Positions 33,801-42,125 of a stretch of 64,000 nt of DNA are shown piece after piece. Both the position numbers and the translations under genes were made by a program. Origin of the DNA: Lucinisca nassula (lineage: Eukaryota > Mollusca > Bivalvia > Lucinida > Lucinidae); contig OY757011.1 in NCBI GenBank assembly GCA_963580285.1, positions 155,423,245-155,487,244 on the forward strand, read 5' to 3'. Position 1 is the stretch's first letter; each line of letters begins with the position of its first letter. The notes under the pieces were generated by a model that saw nothing but the letters and a program-made list of their open reading frames with translations, was not told the origin of the DNA and did no database searches.

Positions 33801-36800
33801 AGCAAACAAGGCACAATGCTGAGTCAGTCGGAAGGACAAATATTGATTGACATTATGAACGATCATGGCCTTGAACAAATTGTTAACTTCCCCACTCGTG
33901 ATAAGAACACATTGGATCTGATCCTCACGACTTTGCCAGGACAATTCGAAGACATTCATTCCCCAGATAAACTAAGTGACCACGATGTTGTCTCCGGATA
34001 TTTAAAAATTCACATCCCACCAATAAAGAAACCTCGGAGGAAGGTGTACTCATATCAGAAAGGTGACTATGAAACTATGAGGAAGGATGCACTCAGATTT
34101 GCAAAGGAGAATTACTTTAATGGTCATTCAGATGCTCGGTCTATACAAGAGAATTTTGATTTGATAACTTCTTTCATTCATACTTCGGCCGAAAATCATA
34201 TCCCCTCAAAAACTAGTAGGCCTGTATCTTCTATTCCCTGGATCACTCCAGAGATAAGAAGGAAAATTCGCAGAAGGAATAAGATTCATGCAAAGGCAAA
34301 AAAGACGGGAAGTGGTAAACTCCGAACAAAATTTGAAAACTTGAGACGTGAAATCAAGACTGATATAAAAAATCAGCATGATTTGTATGTGAATAACTTG
34401 GTAGGTGATGTAAAGGCAAATCCCAGAGACTTCTACAGATATATTAATAGCCAGAAGAAAGACAGGCAAGGCATCCCGCCCCTTAATAAAAGAGGAGGGG
34501 ACGGGGTTGCTGAATCAGACTCTGAAAGGGCAGAGGAACTAGTTGGTCAATTCAATGATGCGTTTAATAAAACTGAGTTCACGGAGGTTCCATTGACTGG
34601 AAGATCGGCCCCATTCATGAATAATATTGTTGTGACAGCTGCAGGAGTGATCAAATTACTTCAAGGCTTAAATCCCAGTAAGGCCTTAGGACCTGATGAG
34701 CTTCATCCCAGAGTCCTGAAGGAACTAGCAAATGAGTTGGGTCCAGTTTTCGCACACTTGTTTCAACAGTCTCTTGATACGGGTGAAATCCCCAAAGAAT
34801 GGCTCTTAGCAAACATTTGTCCACTCTTCAAAAAAGGAGATAGGGCTCTTGCCCGTAATTATCGCCCTGTGTCTCTGACTTGTGTTCTGTGTAAATTGCT
34901 GGAACATATAGTCTGCTCAAACATCATGGCCCACTTGGACGAGCATAAACTTTTGTCAGACAGGCAACATGCATTTAGGAAAAGGCACAGTTGTGAAACT
35001 CAGCTAAGCACAGTTATTAATGACTGGGCAAAAATCTTGGACAAAGGGGGACAGGTGGACACATTTATTCTGGACTTCGAGAAGGCCTTTGACACCCCTC
35101 CTCATGAACTACTTAAATCTAAGTTATTTGGTTATGGAATTGGGGGAAAGACCCTCAAATGGATAGATTCCTTTCTTTGCTACAGAAAACAGCGGGTTGT
35201 TGTTAATGGTGAATCTTCGGAGTGGGCTCCAGTTTTGTCTGGAGTCCCGCAAGGGACCGTTCTTGGTCCACTTTTGTTCTCCCTGTACATCAATGATATT
35301 TCCACTGACATTGACTCAGAAATAAGACTGTTCGCAGATGACTGTGTTTGTTACCGGGAAATTAGAGATACAGATGACTCATTGAAACTTCAGACTGACA
35401 TAGATAGATTAGGATGTTGGGCACGTAAATGGGGCATGAGATTTCAGCCAGTTAAATGCAATATTATGCAGATAACTAGGAAGAGATCTAATAAAGTTGA
35501 GGCTTCTTACACCTTAGAGGGAACGGTCCTCGAAAATGTGGACTCCATTAAATACCTTGGAGTGACAATCTCACACAACTTGAGATGGAATACTCATATT
35601 AGCAACATGTGTACTAAGGCAAATAGAACGCTTGGTTTCCTGAGGCGAAATCTTCATCAGTGCCCTCAGGATGTAAAAGAGGCAGCATATAAAGGTCTTG
35701 TTCGCCCAATCTTGGAATATGGTAGTTGTATCTGGGACCCCAGTGGAGTGGTCCTTAATGATGAAATTGAGAAAGTTCAGAATAGAGCTGCTAGATTTGT
35801 AACAGGCAATTACTGCTTTGAAACTGGGAGCATGACTGGAATACTTGGAAAATTAAAATGGGAGTCTCTCAAGAAAAGGAGAAAAGACAGTAGGCTAATC
35901 CTTTTATACAAAGGTCTAAAGGGTGCTGCCAGCATTCCAACAGATGACCTTGTTCCCCCAGCTAGACACTGTAGAAATCACCATTCGTTGGCGTTTCAGA
36001 CCCTTAGCGCAAGAACCGACATTTATAAAGAGTCGTTCTTCCCCAGAACCATTAGAGATTGGAATGCCCTTCCCGATTCGATTATCTCGACAGCTGAAGG
36101 TGCTGATGATTGTGTAGCTAAATTTACCTCTTTGGTTAGAGCTAGGGACTAACTTCCCACATCACAGGTCCTGGTGTATGAATGTCATTTGACGTGTCAC
36201 CAGTAACAATTCTGATTCTGATTCTGATCAGCCTGTCAAACAGTTTTCAAGATATCTTCAAGATATCTTGCTCACAAGGTGTTCAAAGCGCCATAACTGA
36301 AGAAAATTTAGATTTTTTTTTTTTTTTTTTTTTTTTCAAACAGGTCTTACAAACGCTATTAGCCTTTCAAGTTTCAAGACAGTAGCTCAAACAAATAGTT
36401 TTCAGTTATTTTGTTTACAAAGTTAAAATGCACAAACTTTCGAAGGGCCATAACTCAAGAAAATTTCAGATTTTTTTTTTTTTTTCAAAAGTTGATCACG
36501 CCATCTACTTTTATATAATTCCCTATCAGTGTTCAATGCAATAACTTTATCCATTTAGTACCAGAAACCCCAAAACGGGTACCATGGCAAACAGTGTAGG
36601 CCCAGATCAGACGCCGTAGAACGTGGCATCTGATCAGGGCCTATTCTGTTTGCTAAAAGTTCAGTCATTTTCCAAATAAATTTTGATGAAAACACAACCT
36701 GAAACCCCTAAATTTTGAAATGAACTGCTGCTATATATAAGGAGGAAGATTCCATGTGATACAAAGGTTTTGAGGTACCTTGCGTACAAGGTTAAAATGC

Positions 36801-38379
36801 CGAAATTTTCAAAGGGTCATAACTCAAGAAAAAAAATCAGGTCATCTACTCATTATCACCTATCAGCCTGTCAAGTTTCAAGACAATGGTTCAAATAGTT
36901 GTATGTGATATTTTTCTTACAAACATAAAATGCCAAAATTTTCAAAGGGCCATAACCCGGAAAAATTTTCTGATTTTCTTGAAAAGTTGATCAGGTCATC
37001 CGCTCATCTTCCCCTGTCAGTCTGTAAAGTTTGAAGCCAATAACATAACAGATTGAGACATCTTGCTTATCTTGTTTAAATGTCAAATTTTTCAAAGGAC
37101 CATAACTCGAGAAGAAAATTTCAGATCTTTTTTTTTAAGTTAATCAGGTCATCAACACTATTTCCTATCATCCTTTCAAGCTTCAAGGCAATATCCCAGT
37201 TTTCCAGATAGCTTGGTTTCAAGTTTAAAAGGATAAATTGTTCAAAGGGACTCCTTTTATCAGGTCATTATCAGTCTGTAAGTTTCAGGACAGTACCTCA
37301 AATAGTTTAAGAGATATTTTGTTTACAAATTTAAAATGCTCAAATTTTCAAAGGACCGCAACCCGGATTTGTTTTTCAAAAGTTGATCAGTTCATCTACT
37401 AATTATCTCCCATCAATCTGTTAAGTTTCAAGGCGCAAAGTTTCAAAGGGCCATAACACATGAAAACAGTTTTGGGATTTTTTTTTTCAAAAGTTAATCA
37501 GTTCATCTGCTTATCATAACGTGAACAAGTCCGTGAGATAAAGACCCACTAAACCCCACTTTATATAGAGAAAACTGGGGTTTAAGGGGGTATACATTAT
37601 TTTCCTTATTTCTGCTCCAAGACATAGGTTGTGGTTCTAACGAGCTCCCACGACCTATGTTTGCAGTATTTATAAGAAAAATATCAGGGGTTTTCATCAG
37701 AAAAGTAGCCATTTTGGAGATAAGAAATATGCACTATATCGGTGTGTTATCGTAATGTCATCTATCAGCAGATTAAATTTCAATATAATAGCTCAAAAAC
37801 CTTTTTCAGATATTTTGCTTACAGGATTTCATTGCATTTTTTTTTGCAAAGATGCATAACTCAGGAAAGGAGCACAACCCTGATAAGAAAACACGGGTCT
37901 TTTTTTTTTTGGTTTGTTTTGTTTTTTTCATAAGGAATCCATATATGAATTTTTAAAAACTTTGAAAATTATGTGAGCATGTTATTTTTCACAATGTGAG
38001 ATTTCACTGCTTACATTACGAAAACACGCCTATACCAAATGCATTGTAAACTTTTTCGTCGAAATAAAAAATTAGATGAAAAATTTCAATGTTTTCTTAT
38101 TTCTGCTCAAAAATATGATTGTGGGTACTCGTTAGAACCGCCTCGATCAAAAATATTATTGTGGGTACCCACAATCTATATTTTAGAGCAGAAATAAGAA
38201 AAAATATGGTTTACCCCTTAAACCCCAGTTTTGCTATATAAAAGTGGGGTTCAAGGGGGTCAGATTTATATCGGCGTGTTTTGGTGATGAGTGGAAAATA
38301 ATAAAATTCTACTTACTTTTAGGAAAGTACGGATAGCTTCCTCGGTTTTCTTCAACAACTTCGGTGTCTGAAAAGCCAT
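24509..38379 (-). CDS. Four-exon gene, 283-residue protein with DWxxL motifs
   Basis: Exons 38379-38317, 29873-29802, 29354-29269 and 25139-24509 join to 852 nt with no internal stop. Phases match at every junction (0, 0, and AG|T split across exons 3/4). Donors are GTAAGT, GTAAGT and GTAAAG; acceptors are TTTCAG, TTTCAG and ATTTAG. Residues 1-45 look helical. Residues 52-69 are highly acidic (DDD...EEEEEWFWDEE). The rest is Ser-rich and probably disordered, with three motifs: DDDWIVIS (W145), DSDWLLLS (W160) and SSDWTVLS (W189). These resemble LC3-interacting regions (W-x-x-L/I/V after acidic or Ser residues), which is inference. I do not recognise a family. The introns are about 8.4, 0.45 and 4.1 kb. 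Confidence 0.8.
25248..25525. mobile_element. HP1 MITE, in intron 3
   Basis: Begins CATCATGTTAACAAAGTC and ends with ACGGGTGTAACG. It carries the TTTATATAGAG stem-loop and the GTTAGAACCGCC / GGCGGTTCTAAC hairpin at ~25372-25405. It sits just inside the exon 4 acceptor. Confidence 0.75.
25655..25815. mobile_element. MITE-G, shortened copy
   Basis: GAGTCCAGTTGTTAGCTTAACG at one end and AGTTTTGAACAACTGGCTCC at the other; the interior is a deleted version of the 21428 copy. Confidence 0.5.
26054..26266. mobile_element. MITE-G
   Basis: CAGGGCCCAGTTGTTCAAAGC and AGTTTTGAACAGCTTGGTCC termini, with internal CTTAACGAGCTCGTTAG and GTAAGCACAATATCTAATAC as in the 21428 copy. Confidence 0.65.
26370..26745. 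repeat. AT-rich array of GGATATCCATAATTCG
   Basis: At least 15 copies, in both orientations, of short palindromic units built on ATGGATATCCATAATTCGAT. The array is therefore self-complementary at many offsets. It sits in intron 3 of the minus-strand gene. Confidence 0.8.
26848..26985 (-). mobile_element. SINE-A, 3' part, reverse
   Basis: Reverse complement of the SINE-A 3' half: GTTTAACGGACAAGTCAACAC, GAGCCGGTCAGTTTA, AAGCGGTTAACCAGT and TTGCACACTG. Confidence 0.65.
27058..27155. repeat. P-related palindrome
   Basis: GCGAACAGCAAAGGTTC, GGCGAGCCTGCGC, ATTCGCGCAG and the inverse ending CCTTTGCTGCTCGC. The centre is strong and nearly perfect. Confidence 0.55.
27451..27820 (+). mobile_element. 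SINE-D (tRNA-like head, CA tail), full length
   Basis: The head CCGATAGTTCAGTTGGTAGAG with B box GGTTCGATCCC is followed by a ~200 bp body, then TGAAAGCGACGTTAAACCC and a (CA)n tail. The 14 bp duplication CATAAATGTATGTA at 27437-27450 and 27821-27834 fixes the ends. It is a retroposon, not a tRNA gene. Confidence 0.9.
27840..27905. repeat. P palindrome, well preserved
   Basis: GGCAAATAGTGTAGACCCAG then TCAGACTTCGCG, TTTTGCGGCGTCTGA and CCTGGGTTTGCTTTGTTTGCC, an almost perfect ~66 bp inverted repeat. Confidence 0.7.
27945..28215 (-). mobile_element. SINE-B, reverse, with clean TSD
   Basis: Reverse complement of SINE-B from an (ATTTGTTTG) tail to GCCCCGATGGGCGGGGGC. It is flanked by GGCATATATGGGTT at 27931-27944 and 28216-28229. 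An internal deletion removed part of the GTCAACACTG segment. Confidence 0.8.
28262..29243. mobile_element. Long-TIR, G-rich MITE (Mutator-like size TSD)
   Basis: About 230-260 bp terminal inverted repeats (28262-28525 and 29017-29243), each with several copies of GGACATTTGCCCCCC, enclose a central region. A 10 bp duplication, GTTTGCTAAG, lies at 28252-28261 and 29244-29253. Long TIRs and a 9-10 bp TSD are typical of Mutator-like MITEs (inference). The C/G runs are quadruplex-prone. It sits in intron 3, 16 bp past the exon 3 donor. Confidence 0.8.
28619..28802 (+). mobile_element. P2 MITE nested in the G-rich MITE
   Basis: CTGCTGTTATTGGACAACCCC, a P palindrome (GTATGGGTCCCGATCAG...), and TTATTCAGCAGGATAAGGG give the P2 body and ends, lying wholly between the TIRs of the 28262-29243 element. 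Confidence 0.6.
29269..29354 (-). CDS. Exon 3 of the DWxxL gene (acidic)
   Basis: An 86 bp exon between a T-rich tract ending TTTTTTTCAG and the donor GTAAAG. It codes 28 residues plus two bases and contains DDDLYVEEEEEWFWDEEVFF. A MITE target site begins 16 bp past the donor. Confidence 0.8.
29802..29873 (-). CDS. Exon 2 of the DWxxL gene
   Basis: A 72 bp phase 0-0 exon between TGTTTCAG and GTAAGTATAT. It codes 24 residues beginning DDIQHTLPLIERLEEISYQ. The regular Leu/Ile spacing suggests a helix or short coiled coil. Confidence 0.8.
30008..30264. mobile_element. HP1 MITE (CGAAAACA subfamily), intron 1
   Basis: Near-perfect terminal repeats CATTACGAAAACA and TGTTTTCGTAATG. The central hairpin is partly deleted on its left arm (GGTACTCCTCATCGAGG). 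TTCACTATATAAACG marks the second stem-loop. Confidence 0.75.
30412..31430. repeat. Tandem array A8, 3-4 irregular units
   Basis: The units share CTGTCTGTCCGTCTGTC, CATGTTTTTTCTTAATAACTT, CAACTTCAAACTTTGAATATA, AGTTACGTAACTTTAGC and GAGTTATGGCCCTTTGAAAA. The GTCCGTCC runs and the GTTATGGCCCTTT phrase link it to the other arrays. The units start near 30470, 30640, 30920 and 31250. Confidence 0.6.
31692..31969. mobile_element. HP1 MITE (CGAAAACA subfamily)
   Basis: CATTACGAAAACACGC and GGCGTGTTTTCGTGATG termini, with an intact hairpin (ACTCGTTAGAACCGCC / GGCGGTTCTAACGAGT) at ~31809-31850. Confidence 0.8.
31985..32140. repeat. Array A9, left part before the retrotransposon
   Basis: TATCTTGCTTACAAG, ATTGTTCAAAGGGCC and TTACTCATAATTCCCTATC are one unit of the array that continues at 36230. 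It breaks exactly at CCCTATC, the insertion point of the retrotransposon. Confidence 0.7.
32141..36229 (+). mobile_element. Full-length CR1/L2-type non-LTR retrotransposon
   Basis: The array consensus CCCTATC|AGCCTGTCAAG is split by 4.09 kb. The left end starts GGTGCGGTGTTCC and the right end finishes in a 3' microsatellite, ATTCTGATTCTGATTCTG. The 5' UTR is ~460 bp, followed by one ORF of 1182 residues and a ~75 bp 3' UTR. It is not 5'-truncated and its ORF is intact, so it may be recent or still competent. It lies in intron 1 of the minus-strand gene, in opposite orientation. Confidence 0.85.
32604..36152 (+). CDS. 2A-PHD-APE-RT polyprotein of the retrotransposon
   Basis: 1182 residues. 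Residues 1-20 form a hydrophobic, signal-like leader. DIETNPGP (82-89) preceded by LALLLILAG is a 2A motif, predicted to separate the chain between G88 and P89 during translation. Two Cys/His PHD-type fingers follow (~93-143 and ~147-200). The APE endonuclease runs ~244-470 (SININGIRG, QETKID, GDLNFRDIAWP, SDHDVV). The reverse transcriptase runs ~660-950, with LPLFKKGD-like PLFKKGDRA, GVPQGTVLGPLLF and FADD (910-913). The C-terminal part has RPILEYGSCIWDP and IEKVQNRAARF. There is no RNase H domain and no separate ORF1. 2A motifs are documented at N-termini of some CR1-type elements in molluscs and other invertebrates. Confidence 0.9.
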   Translation: MKVSLFPMVLILGFTLWKTTYRMHPDDGNQECKITIKESSSRISQYLAFTRKNGNRRCSEGLRNFKSSRGTNLALLLILAGDIETNPGPRFRCGLCKKYCKGSEKWIECEDCDKRFHSSCSDLDNSQLLEIESRAGTWYCKDCKADCGLCSGAVLNGHKAVQCDQCEMWIHTDCSFISDAEYGTLVNSSCHWICPKCEVCNFSDSFFDEYVELSKPNKFEPLSEDKRGKSSTADETKSNFVKGMKLCSININGIRGKILELLAFLDTSQPHIVAIQETKIDSSITTSELFPETCEYSVYRKDRNSHGGGVMLLIHRDIPHMPFMELENDTESVWVKVFANKTSHFVASWYRPPNGTIENFQLFKDQLDCIKSQHKGKKLPAVHVLGDLNFRDIAWPDRLSKQGTMLSQSEGQILIDIMNDHGLEQIVNFPTRDKNTLDLILTTLPGQFEDIHSPDKLSDHDVVSGYLKIHIPPIKKPRRKVYSYQKGDYETMRKDALRFAKENYFNGHSDARSIQENFDLITSFIHTSAENHIPSKTSRPVSSIPWITPEIRRKIRRRNKIHAKAKKTGSGKLRTKFENLRREIKTDIKNQHDLYVNNLVGDVKANPRDFYRYINSQKKDRQGIPPLNKRGGDGVAESDSERAEELVGQFNDAFNKTEFTEVPLTGRSAPFMNNIVVTAAGVIKLLQGLNPSKALGPDELHPRVLKELANELGPVFAHLFQQSLDTGEIPKEWLLANICPLFKKGDRALARNYRPVSLTCVLCKLLEHIVCSNIMAHLDEHKLLSDRQHAFRKRHSCETQLSTVINDWAKILDKGGQVDTFILDFEKAFDTPPHELLKSKLFGYGIGGKTLKWIDSFLCYRKQRVVVNGESSEWAPVLSGVPQGTVLGPLLFSLYINDISTDIDSEIRLFADDCVCYREIRDTDDSLKLQTDIDRLGCWARKWGMRFQPVKCNIMQITRKRSNKVEASYTLEGTVLENVDSIKYLGVTISHNLRWNTHISNMCTKANRTLGFLRRNLHQCPQDVKEAAYKGLVRPILEYGSCIWDPSGVVLNDEIEKVQNRAARFVTGNYCFETGSMTGILGKLKWESLKKRRKDSRLILLYKGLKGAASIPTDDLVPPARHCRNHHSLAFQTLSARTDIYKESFFPRTIRDWNALPDSIISTAEGADDCVAKFTSLVRARD
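36554..36765. mobile_element. P1 MITE with P palindrome
   Basis: TTTAGTACCAGAAACCCCAAA at the left and ATTCCATGTGATACAAA at the right. The palindrome (GGCAAACAGTGTAGGCCC...GGGCCTATTCTGTTTGC) lies at 36585-36654. Confidence 0.75.
37515..37757. mobile_element. HP1 MITE with damaged hairpin
   Basis: Complete ends (CATAACGTGAACAAGTCCGTG and GTGTGTTATCGTAATG), but the central palindrome has lost most of its left arm (TTGTGGTTCTAACGAGC). Confidence 0.7.
38014..38289. mobile_element. HP1 MITE next to exon 1
   Basis: Ends CATTACGAAAACACGCC and GGCGTGTTTTGGTGATG. The hairpin centre is altered: the right arm repeats CAAAAATATTATTGTGGGTAC. It lies in intron 1, 27 bp from the exon 1 donor. Confidence 0.75.
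38317..38379 (-). CDS. Exon 1 of the DWxxL gene
   Basis: Codes 21 residues, MAFQTPKLLKKTEEAIRTFL plus K, in a good start context (GGAAACATGG). It ends in phase 0 at AAAA|GTAAGTAG. An HP1 element ends only 27 bp beyond the donor. Confidence 0.8.
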
Positions 38380-38407
38380 GTTTCCTTCACTCTTAGGGTA
38401 TACTTAA

Positions 38408-38460
38408 CACTATGTAACTTCGTGCTATGGATTTACTTTATATACTACAATGTTTATTTA
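38408..38460 (-). promoter_or_regulatory. TATA-type core promoter of the DWxxL gene
   Basis: On the minus strand TATATAAAG lies at 38444-38436, 57-65 nt upstream of the ATG. That leaves room for a start site near 38408 and a ~30 nt 5' UTR without an upstream ATG. Support is by position only. Confidence 0.5.
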
Positions 38461-38781
38461 AGGCAGCTATTGTAAACAGTTATGTCATAATTACTTAACT
38501 TATCATTACTGCCAATCTCATCAATGATGCCAAGGGCAACTTTAAAAAATGAAAACACGCACCGACTCTGTCCTTTTGTTTGAGTACTGAATCGGCAAAA
38601 CTGAGAAGAGCACGTGCTTAGGAAAAGTGACGGATCTTTAAGACTTTAAAGCCAATTAATTAATCGGACACGGCTCATTGAGCACGATTAATAGCTATTA
38701 AGTACATATTATTCCACAGATTGAACTTTGTTTTTACACAGTGGTGTGAAAGGGAAAACAGCTTACCTGAAACAAGAACAT

Positions 38782-38814
<33 letters not shown>

Positions 38815-38996
38815 ACAGCAGCAGTAGAATCAGCATCACAACAGAAAGCAGCGGTGAAATTTTTTTAAAGGACCGCAAAAAACAAACAAACAAAAAAGAT
38901 ATAATAGTAAAAAAAATGGTATTTTTACGATTATAAAATTGTGTTCGTTCAACTCCATTATAATTTCCCAGCATCAAAGATTAAATGAATATTAAA
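38461..38996. other. Upstream region with (AAT)n
   Basis: An ATTAATAATAATAATAATAA microsatellite lies at 38783-38811. No gene is recognised upstream of the minus-strand promoter. Confidence 0.5.
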
Positions 38997-39240
38997 TAAC
39001 CAAGTCCGTGAAATGAGCACCCCTTTAAACCCCACATTATATAGAGAAAACTGGGGTTTAAAGGGGTATACATTATGCTCCAAGACATAGGTTGTGGGCA
39101 CTCATTAGAACCGCCTCAATTCTAACGAGCACTCATAACCAATGGAGTTTTAATAAGAAAAGAATAACAAATTTTCATCAGAAAAACTAACCGTCTTGGA
39201 GATATGAAAGAAGGCACAATGTCACACGGATGTGCTATCG
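38997..39240. mobile_element. HP1 MITE with deleted hairpin
   Basis: AACCAAGTCCGTGAAATGAGC and CACACGGATGTGCTATCG define the ends. The palindrome is reduced to TAGAACCGCCTCAATTCTAACG. Confidence 0.65.
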
Positions 39241-39368
39241 AAATATAGGCTAATGTATTAAAATATTTATAGAAAACCTGGAATAAGGAAGGTGTTTATA
39301 AAAACCGTCTCACAGAGGCACTAACGAGTACCCACAACAACAGAATAATAAATAAATAAATAAATTGC

Positions 39369-39651
39369 CATTACGAAAACACGCCTATATAAATACATTG
39401 TAAACTTAAACTCCGAAAAAAACACGAAAATTTTAAGATGAAAAATTGTGACATTTTTCTTATTTCTGCTCAAAATATAGATTGCGGGTACTCGTTAGAA
39501 CCGCCTCATCGAGGCGGTTCTAACGAGTACCCATAATCTATATTTTAGAGGAGAAATAACAAAAATAAGGTATACCCTTGTAAACCCCAGGTTTACTATA
39601 TAAAAGTGGGGTTCAAGGGGTTCAAAATTATAAAGGCGTGTTTTCGTGATG
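39369..39651. mobile_element. HP1 MITE (CGAAAACA subfamily), intact
   Basis: CATTACGAAAACACGCC and GGCGTGTTTTCGTGATG termini. A near-perfect hairpin, GGGTACTCGTTAGAACCGCC / GGCGGTTCTAACGAGTACCC, lies at ~39486-39532. Confidence 0.8.
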
Positions 39652-39738
39652 AAATTAGATCTTTGCGTGTGTGTGTGTGGGGGGGGGGATATCATATTAA
39701 ACGTGGTTAAAAAAAGGTGTTCATTCCACGGACTAGTT

Positions 39739-40037
39739 TTTTGTTTGTTTGATTTGAGGTTTAACGTCCCCGTCAACACTGTAAAGGTCATTTTGGAGAC
39801 CTTGCTTCAAATTTTGTGGGACTTATACCCGACATTGAGATGAAATGACATCTCAAGCCCTGTCGCCCAATGAAACCAATAGGGTTTATTAGCATGGACG
39901 GTCCGCCTCGCACCGCGGTTCCTGGACAGGCTTAGATCCTCTAAGCGGTTTACCAGTACTAGTGTGTGGGCCGGATTCAGCTCTGCGTGGGAGTATCATG
40001 CAGCCCATATATTTCTTCAAGCCCCTATGAGCGGGGG
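39739..40037 (-). mobile_element. SINE-B, reverse, full length
   Basis: Reverse complement of SINE-B from TTTGTTTGTTTGATT to GAGCGGGGG. The duplication ACGGACTAGTT at 39728-39738 and 40038-40048 fixes its ends. The target is the end of another HP1-like remnant. Confidence 0.85.
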
Positions 40038-40124
40038 ACGGACTAGTTAACGTGACAAGACACGAGCACCAAGCACTGGAAGCATAGCAACAGATAAGGT
40101 TGGTAATTTGTGATAGTTTTCTTT

Positions 40125-40505
40125 ATTTCTCCATATAAACCTATGTTGTGGGTATTCGCGCCGAGGCGGTTCGTATGAATACCCACACAATTGACAAAAC
40201 CTATGATCAAACTACCACAAAATACTAACCTTAACCCACAACATAGGTTTGTATGGAGAGTTGACAAAAAATATTCAAAATGACATTTAGTCTGATCATG
40301 AAGAGATGTGACATTTTCACCACAATCTATGATTTGCTCAGCAGTATAAATAATATCAGGTATTTTCATCTGAATTTCTTTTAGAAAAATCTCTTGGTGG
40401 TAACATTTTCAATATATGTATTTGAACAGGCATATTTTCGAAATGAATATAAAATGGGGTTAATAAGGGTGTTCATTTCACGAACTCGTTAACATGACAC
40501 CGCCA
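40125..40505. repeat. Extended HP1-related element
   Basis: CCATATAAACCTATGTTGTGGG and its distant inverse CCCACAACATAGGTTTGTATGG flank a short GAATACCCAC hairpin and unrelated sequence. It is a rearranged HP1 relative. Confidence 0.5.
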
Positions 40506-40506
40506 C

Positions 40507-41066
40507 GTTAGCACCTCCGTGAAATGAACAACCCATAAACCCCGTTTTATACAGAGAAACCTGGAGTTACAGGGGTATACATCATTTTGCTTATTTTTTT
40601 CTCCAAGGCGTAGGTTCTGGGTACTCGTTAGAACCGCTGCATCCGGATGCGGTTCTAACGAGCACCCACAACCTATTTTTACATATAAATAAGAAAAAAA
40701 TATTTCATCATGTGGCCCCCGCCCGTCGGGACTTGTAGAAATAAATGGGCTTCCACGCAGAGCTGAAACCGACCGCTAACGAGTACTGGTAAACCGCTTG
40801 GAGGATCTAAGCCTGCCCAGACAAAGCGACGCGAGTAGGACCGTCCATACTTATAAACCCTGTTGGTTTCATTGGGCGACAGGGCTTGAGACGTCATTTC
40901 ATCTCAATGTCGGGTAAAAGTCCCACAAAATTGGAAACATATGACATATACAGTGTTGATGGGGACGTTAAACCTCAAATCAAACAAACAAATACAACTT
41001 TTCACCGGAAAAGTAGTCATTATGGTGATATGAAAGAATGAACTACACACGGGTGTGTTATTGTAA
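40507..41066. mobile_element. HP1 MITE split by SINE-B
   Basis: Starts CACCTCCGTGAAATGAAC. The hairpin here has a variant centre, GCTGCATCCGGATGC, between TCGTTAGAACC and GGTTCTAACGA. After the SINE-B at 40717-40991 the HP1 end continues with CCGGAAAAGTAGTCATTATGG and ACACGGGTGTGTTATTGTAACG. Confidence 0.7.
40717..40991 (+). mobile_element. SINE-B nested in HP1
   Basis: GCCCCCGCCCGTCGGGAC to GATGGGGACGTTAAACC and CAAATCAAACAAACAAATA. A small deletion lies near CATATGACATATACAG. The TSD is not clear. Confidence 0.75.
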
Positions 41067-41361
41067 CGAGAAACGATCACCAAACACTCATTTACCTTTT
41101 ATCCTTTATCAAAAGATCTAAATAATATACCAAACATCACATTAAGATAGAAATTAACATACCTAGACAATTTTGCCACATTTGAGGACTCGAAATGATA
41201 TTTTGTCTGATAAAAGAGTGATATTTTTCATCATGCTCCAAATATAGACTGTGGGTGCTCATCTCTGTTTTGAGTGCCCACGTTCTACACTTTGATGTAC
41301 AAATCAATTAAAAACATCTCATTTTCTCCGAATAAATTGGGCATCAATAGTAAATAGTAAA

Positions 41362-41533
41362 TAGTAAAATTCTGCTTTAAGACTAGCTAAAATTGAGACA
41401 CTTTTTATTCACATGTTTAAAGGGTTTCAGTTTTTATGTCTTAGTGTTTTCGACACCCGATGTCTTGTGGTAAGAGGCTATACCTTTTTGAGAAGAGTCC
41501 CAAAGGTGGTCTTAATATAGGGATTTTCCTGTA
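41362..41533. mobile_element. Tc1/mariner-like MITE, degraded ends
   Basis: AGTAAAATTCTGCTTTAAGAC and GGTGGTCTTAATATAGGGATT are inverted terminal repeats, with GTGTTTTCGACACCCGATG in the body. The terminal CAGT/ACTG are mutated. Confidence 0.55.
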
Positions 41534-42004
41534 TTTGTCATGCCTTTTTGTTAAAGTGAGAGCCTTTGAAAGTGTAATCCCAACCCCAACCCCACGCAGC
41601 TGGAATTAAAAAAAAAAAAAAAAAAAAAACTCTTAAAAGGAAATGCCAAGAAGGGCAATGTCACACACGGAACAGTGCAAATAACTGAAATGTCGAAGGT
41701 TTCATATTTATAGGACAAAATGACTAGGTTCGACTTTTATTTATTTATTTATTTGGCTTTTCCTGCATATCTTGATTAATGATATTAGAACTCCTTTTTT
41801 TTTTTTTTTTGATAAATGTTGATATTCACCAGAGGTTGCTGCTACAGAAAATAAGTTGTCTGTGACACATTGGTGTACGTAACACGTATGTTTTTCCTGT
41901 CTATATTGCTTAATAATTTTTGGAATCTTACCATATTTTGCAAAAATGTTGATATTGATAAGATGTTGTTTTTAGGAAAAAAATCAGGGTCCAGTGATTA
42001 ATAC

Positions 42005-42100
42005 TTACATAATTATTCCCCTTTGTAGATCAATATAATTATTCCCCTTTGTGGATCAATGCACTGCTATAGTTATTCCCCGATGTAATTCTTCAAAAGC
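42005..42100. repeat. Short tandem of ATTATTCCCCTTTGTAGATC
   Basis: Two to three copies of a ~30 bp unit, TAATTATTCCCCTTTGTRGATCAAT. A further copy, ATAGTTATTCCCCTTTGTAATTC, follows the next MITE at ~42420. Confidence 0.55.
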
Positions 42101-42125
42101 TGTACGTTTCACTTTGCCCGTAATA

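Larger units (their letters stand above)
36230..37870. repeat. Tandem array A9, ~150 bp unit, right part
   Basis: The units contain TTCAAAGGGCCATAACTCAAG, AATTTCAGATTTTTTTTTTC, AAAGTTGATCAGGTCATCTAC and CCTATCAGCCTGTCAAG. P1 (36554-36765) and HP1 (37515-37757) MITEs interrupt it. CAAAGGGCCATAACTC is the reverse complement of the GAGTTATGGCCCTTTG phrase seen in other arrays. Confidence 0.7.

Noticed and set aside
33450..33959. 169-residue minus-strand ORF and other ORFs opposite the retrotransposon
   Set aside because: They are shadows of the APE-RT coding strand, with no domains of their own.
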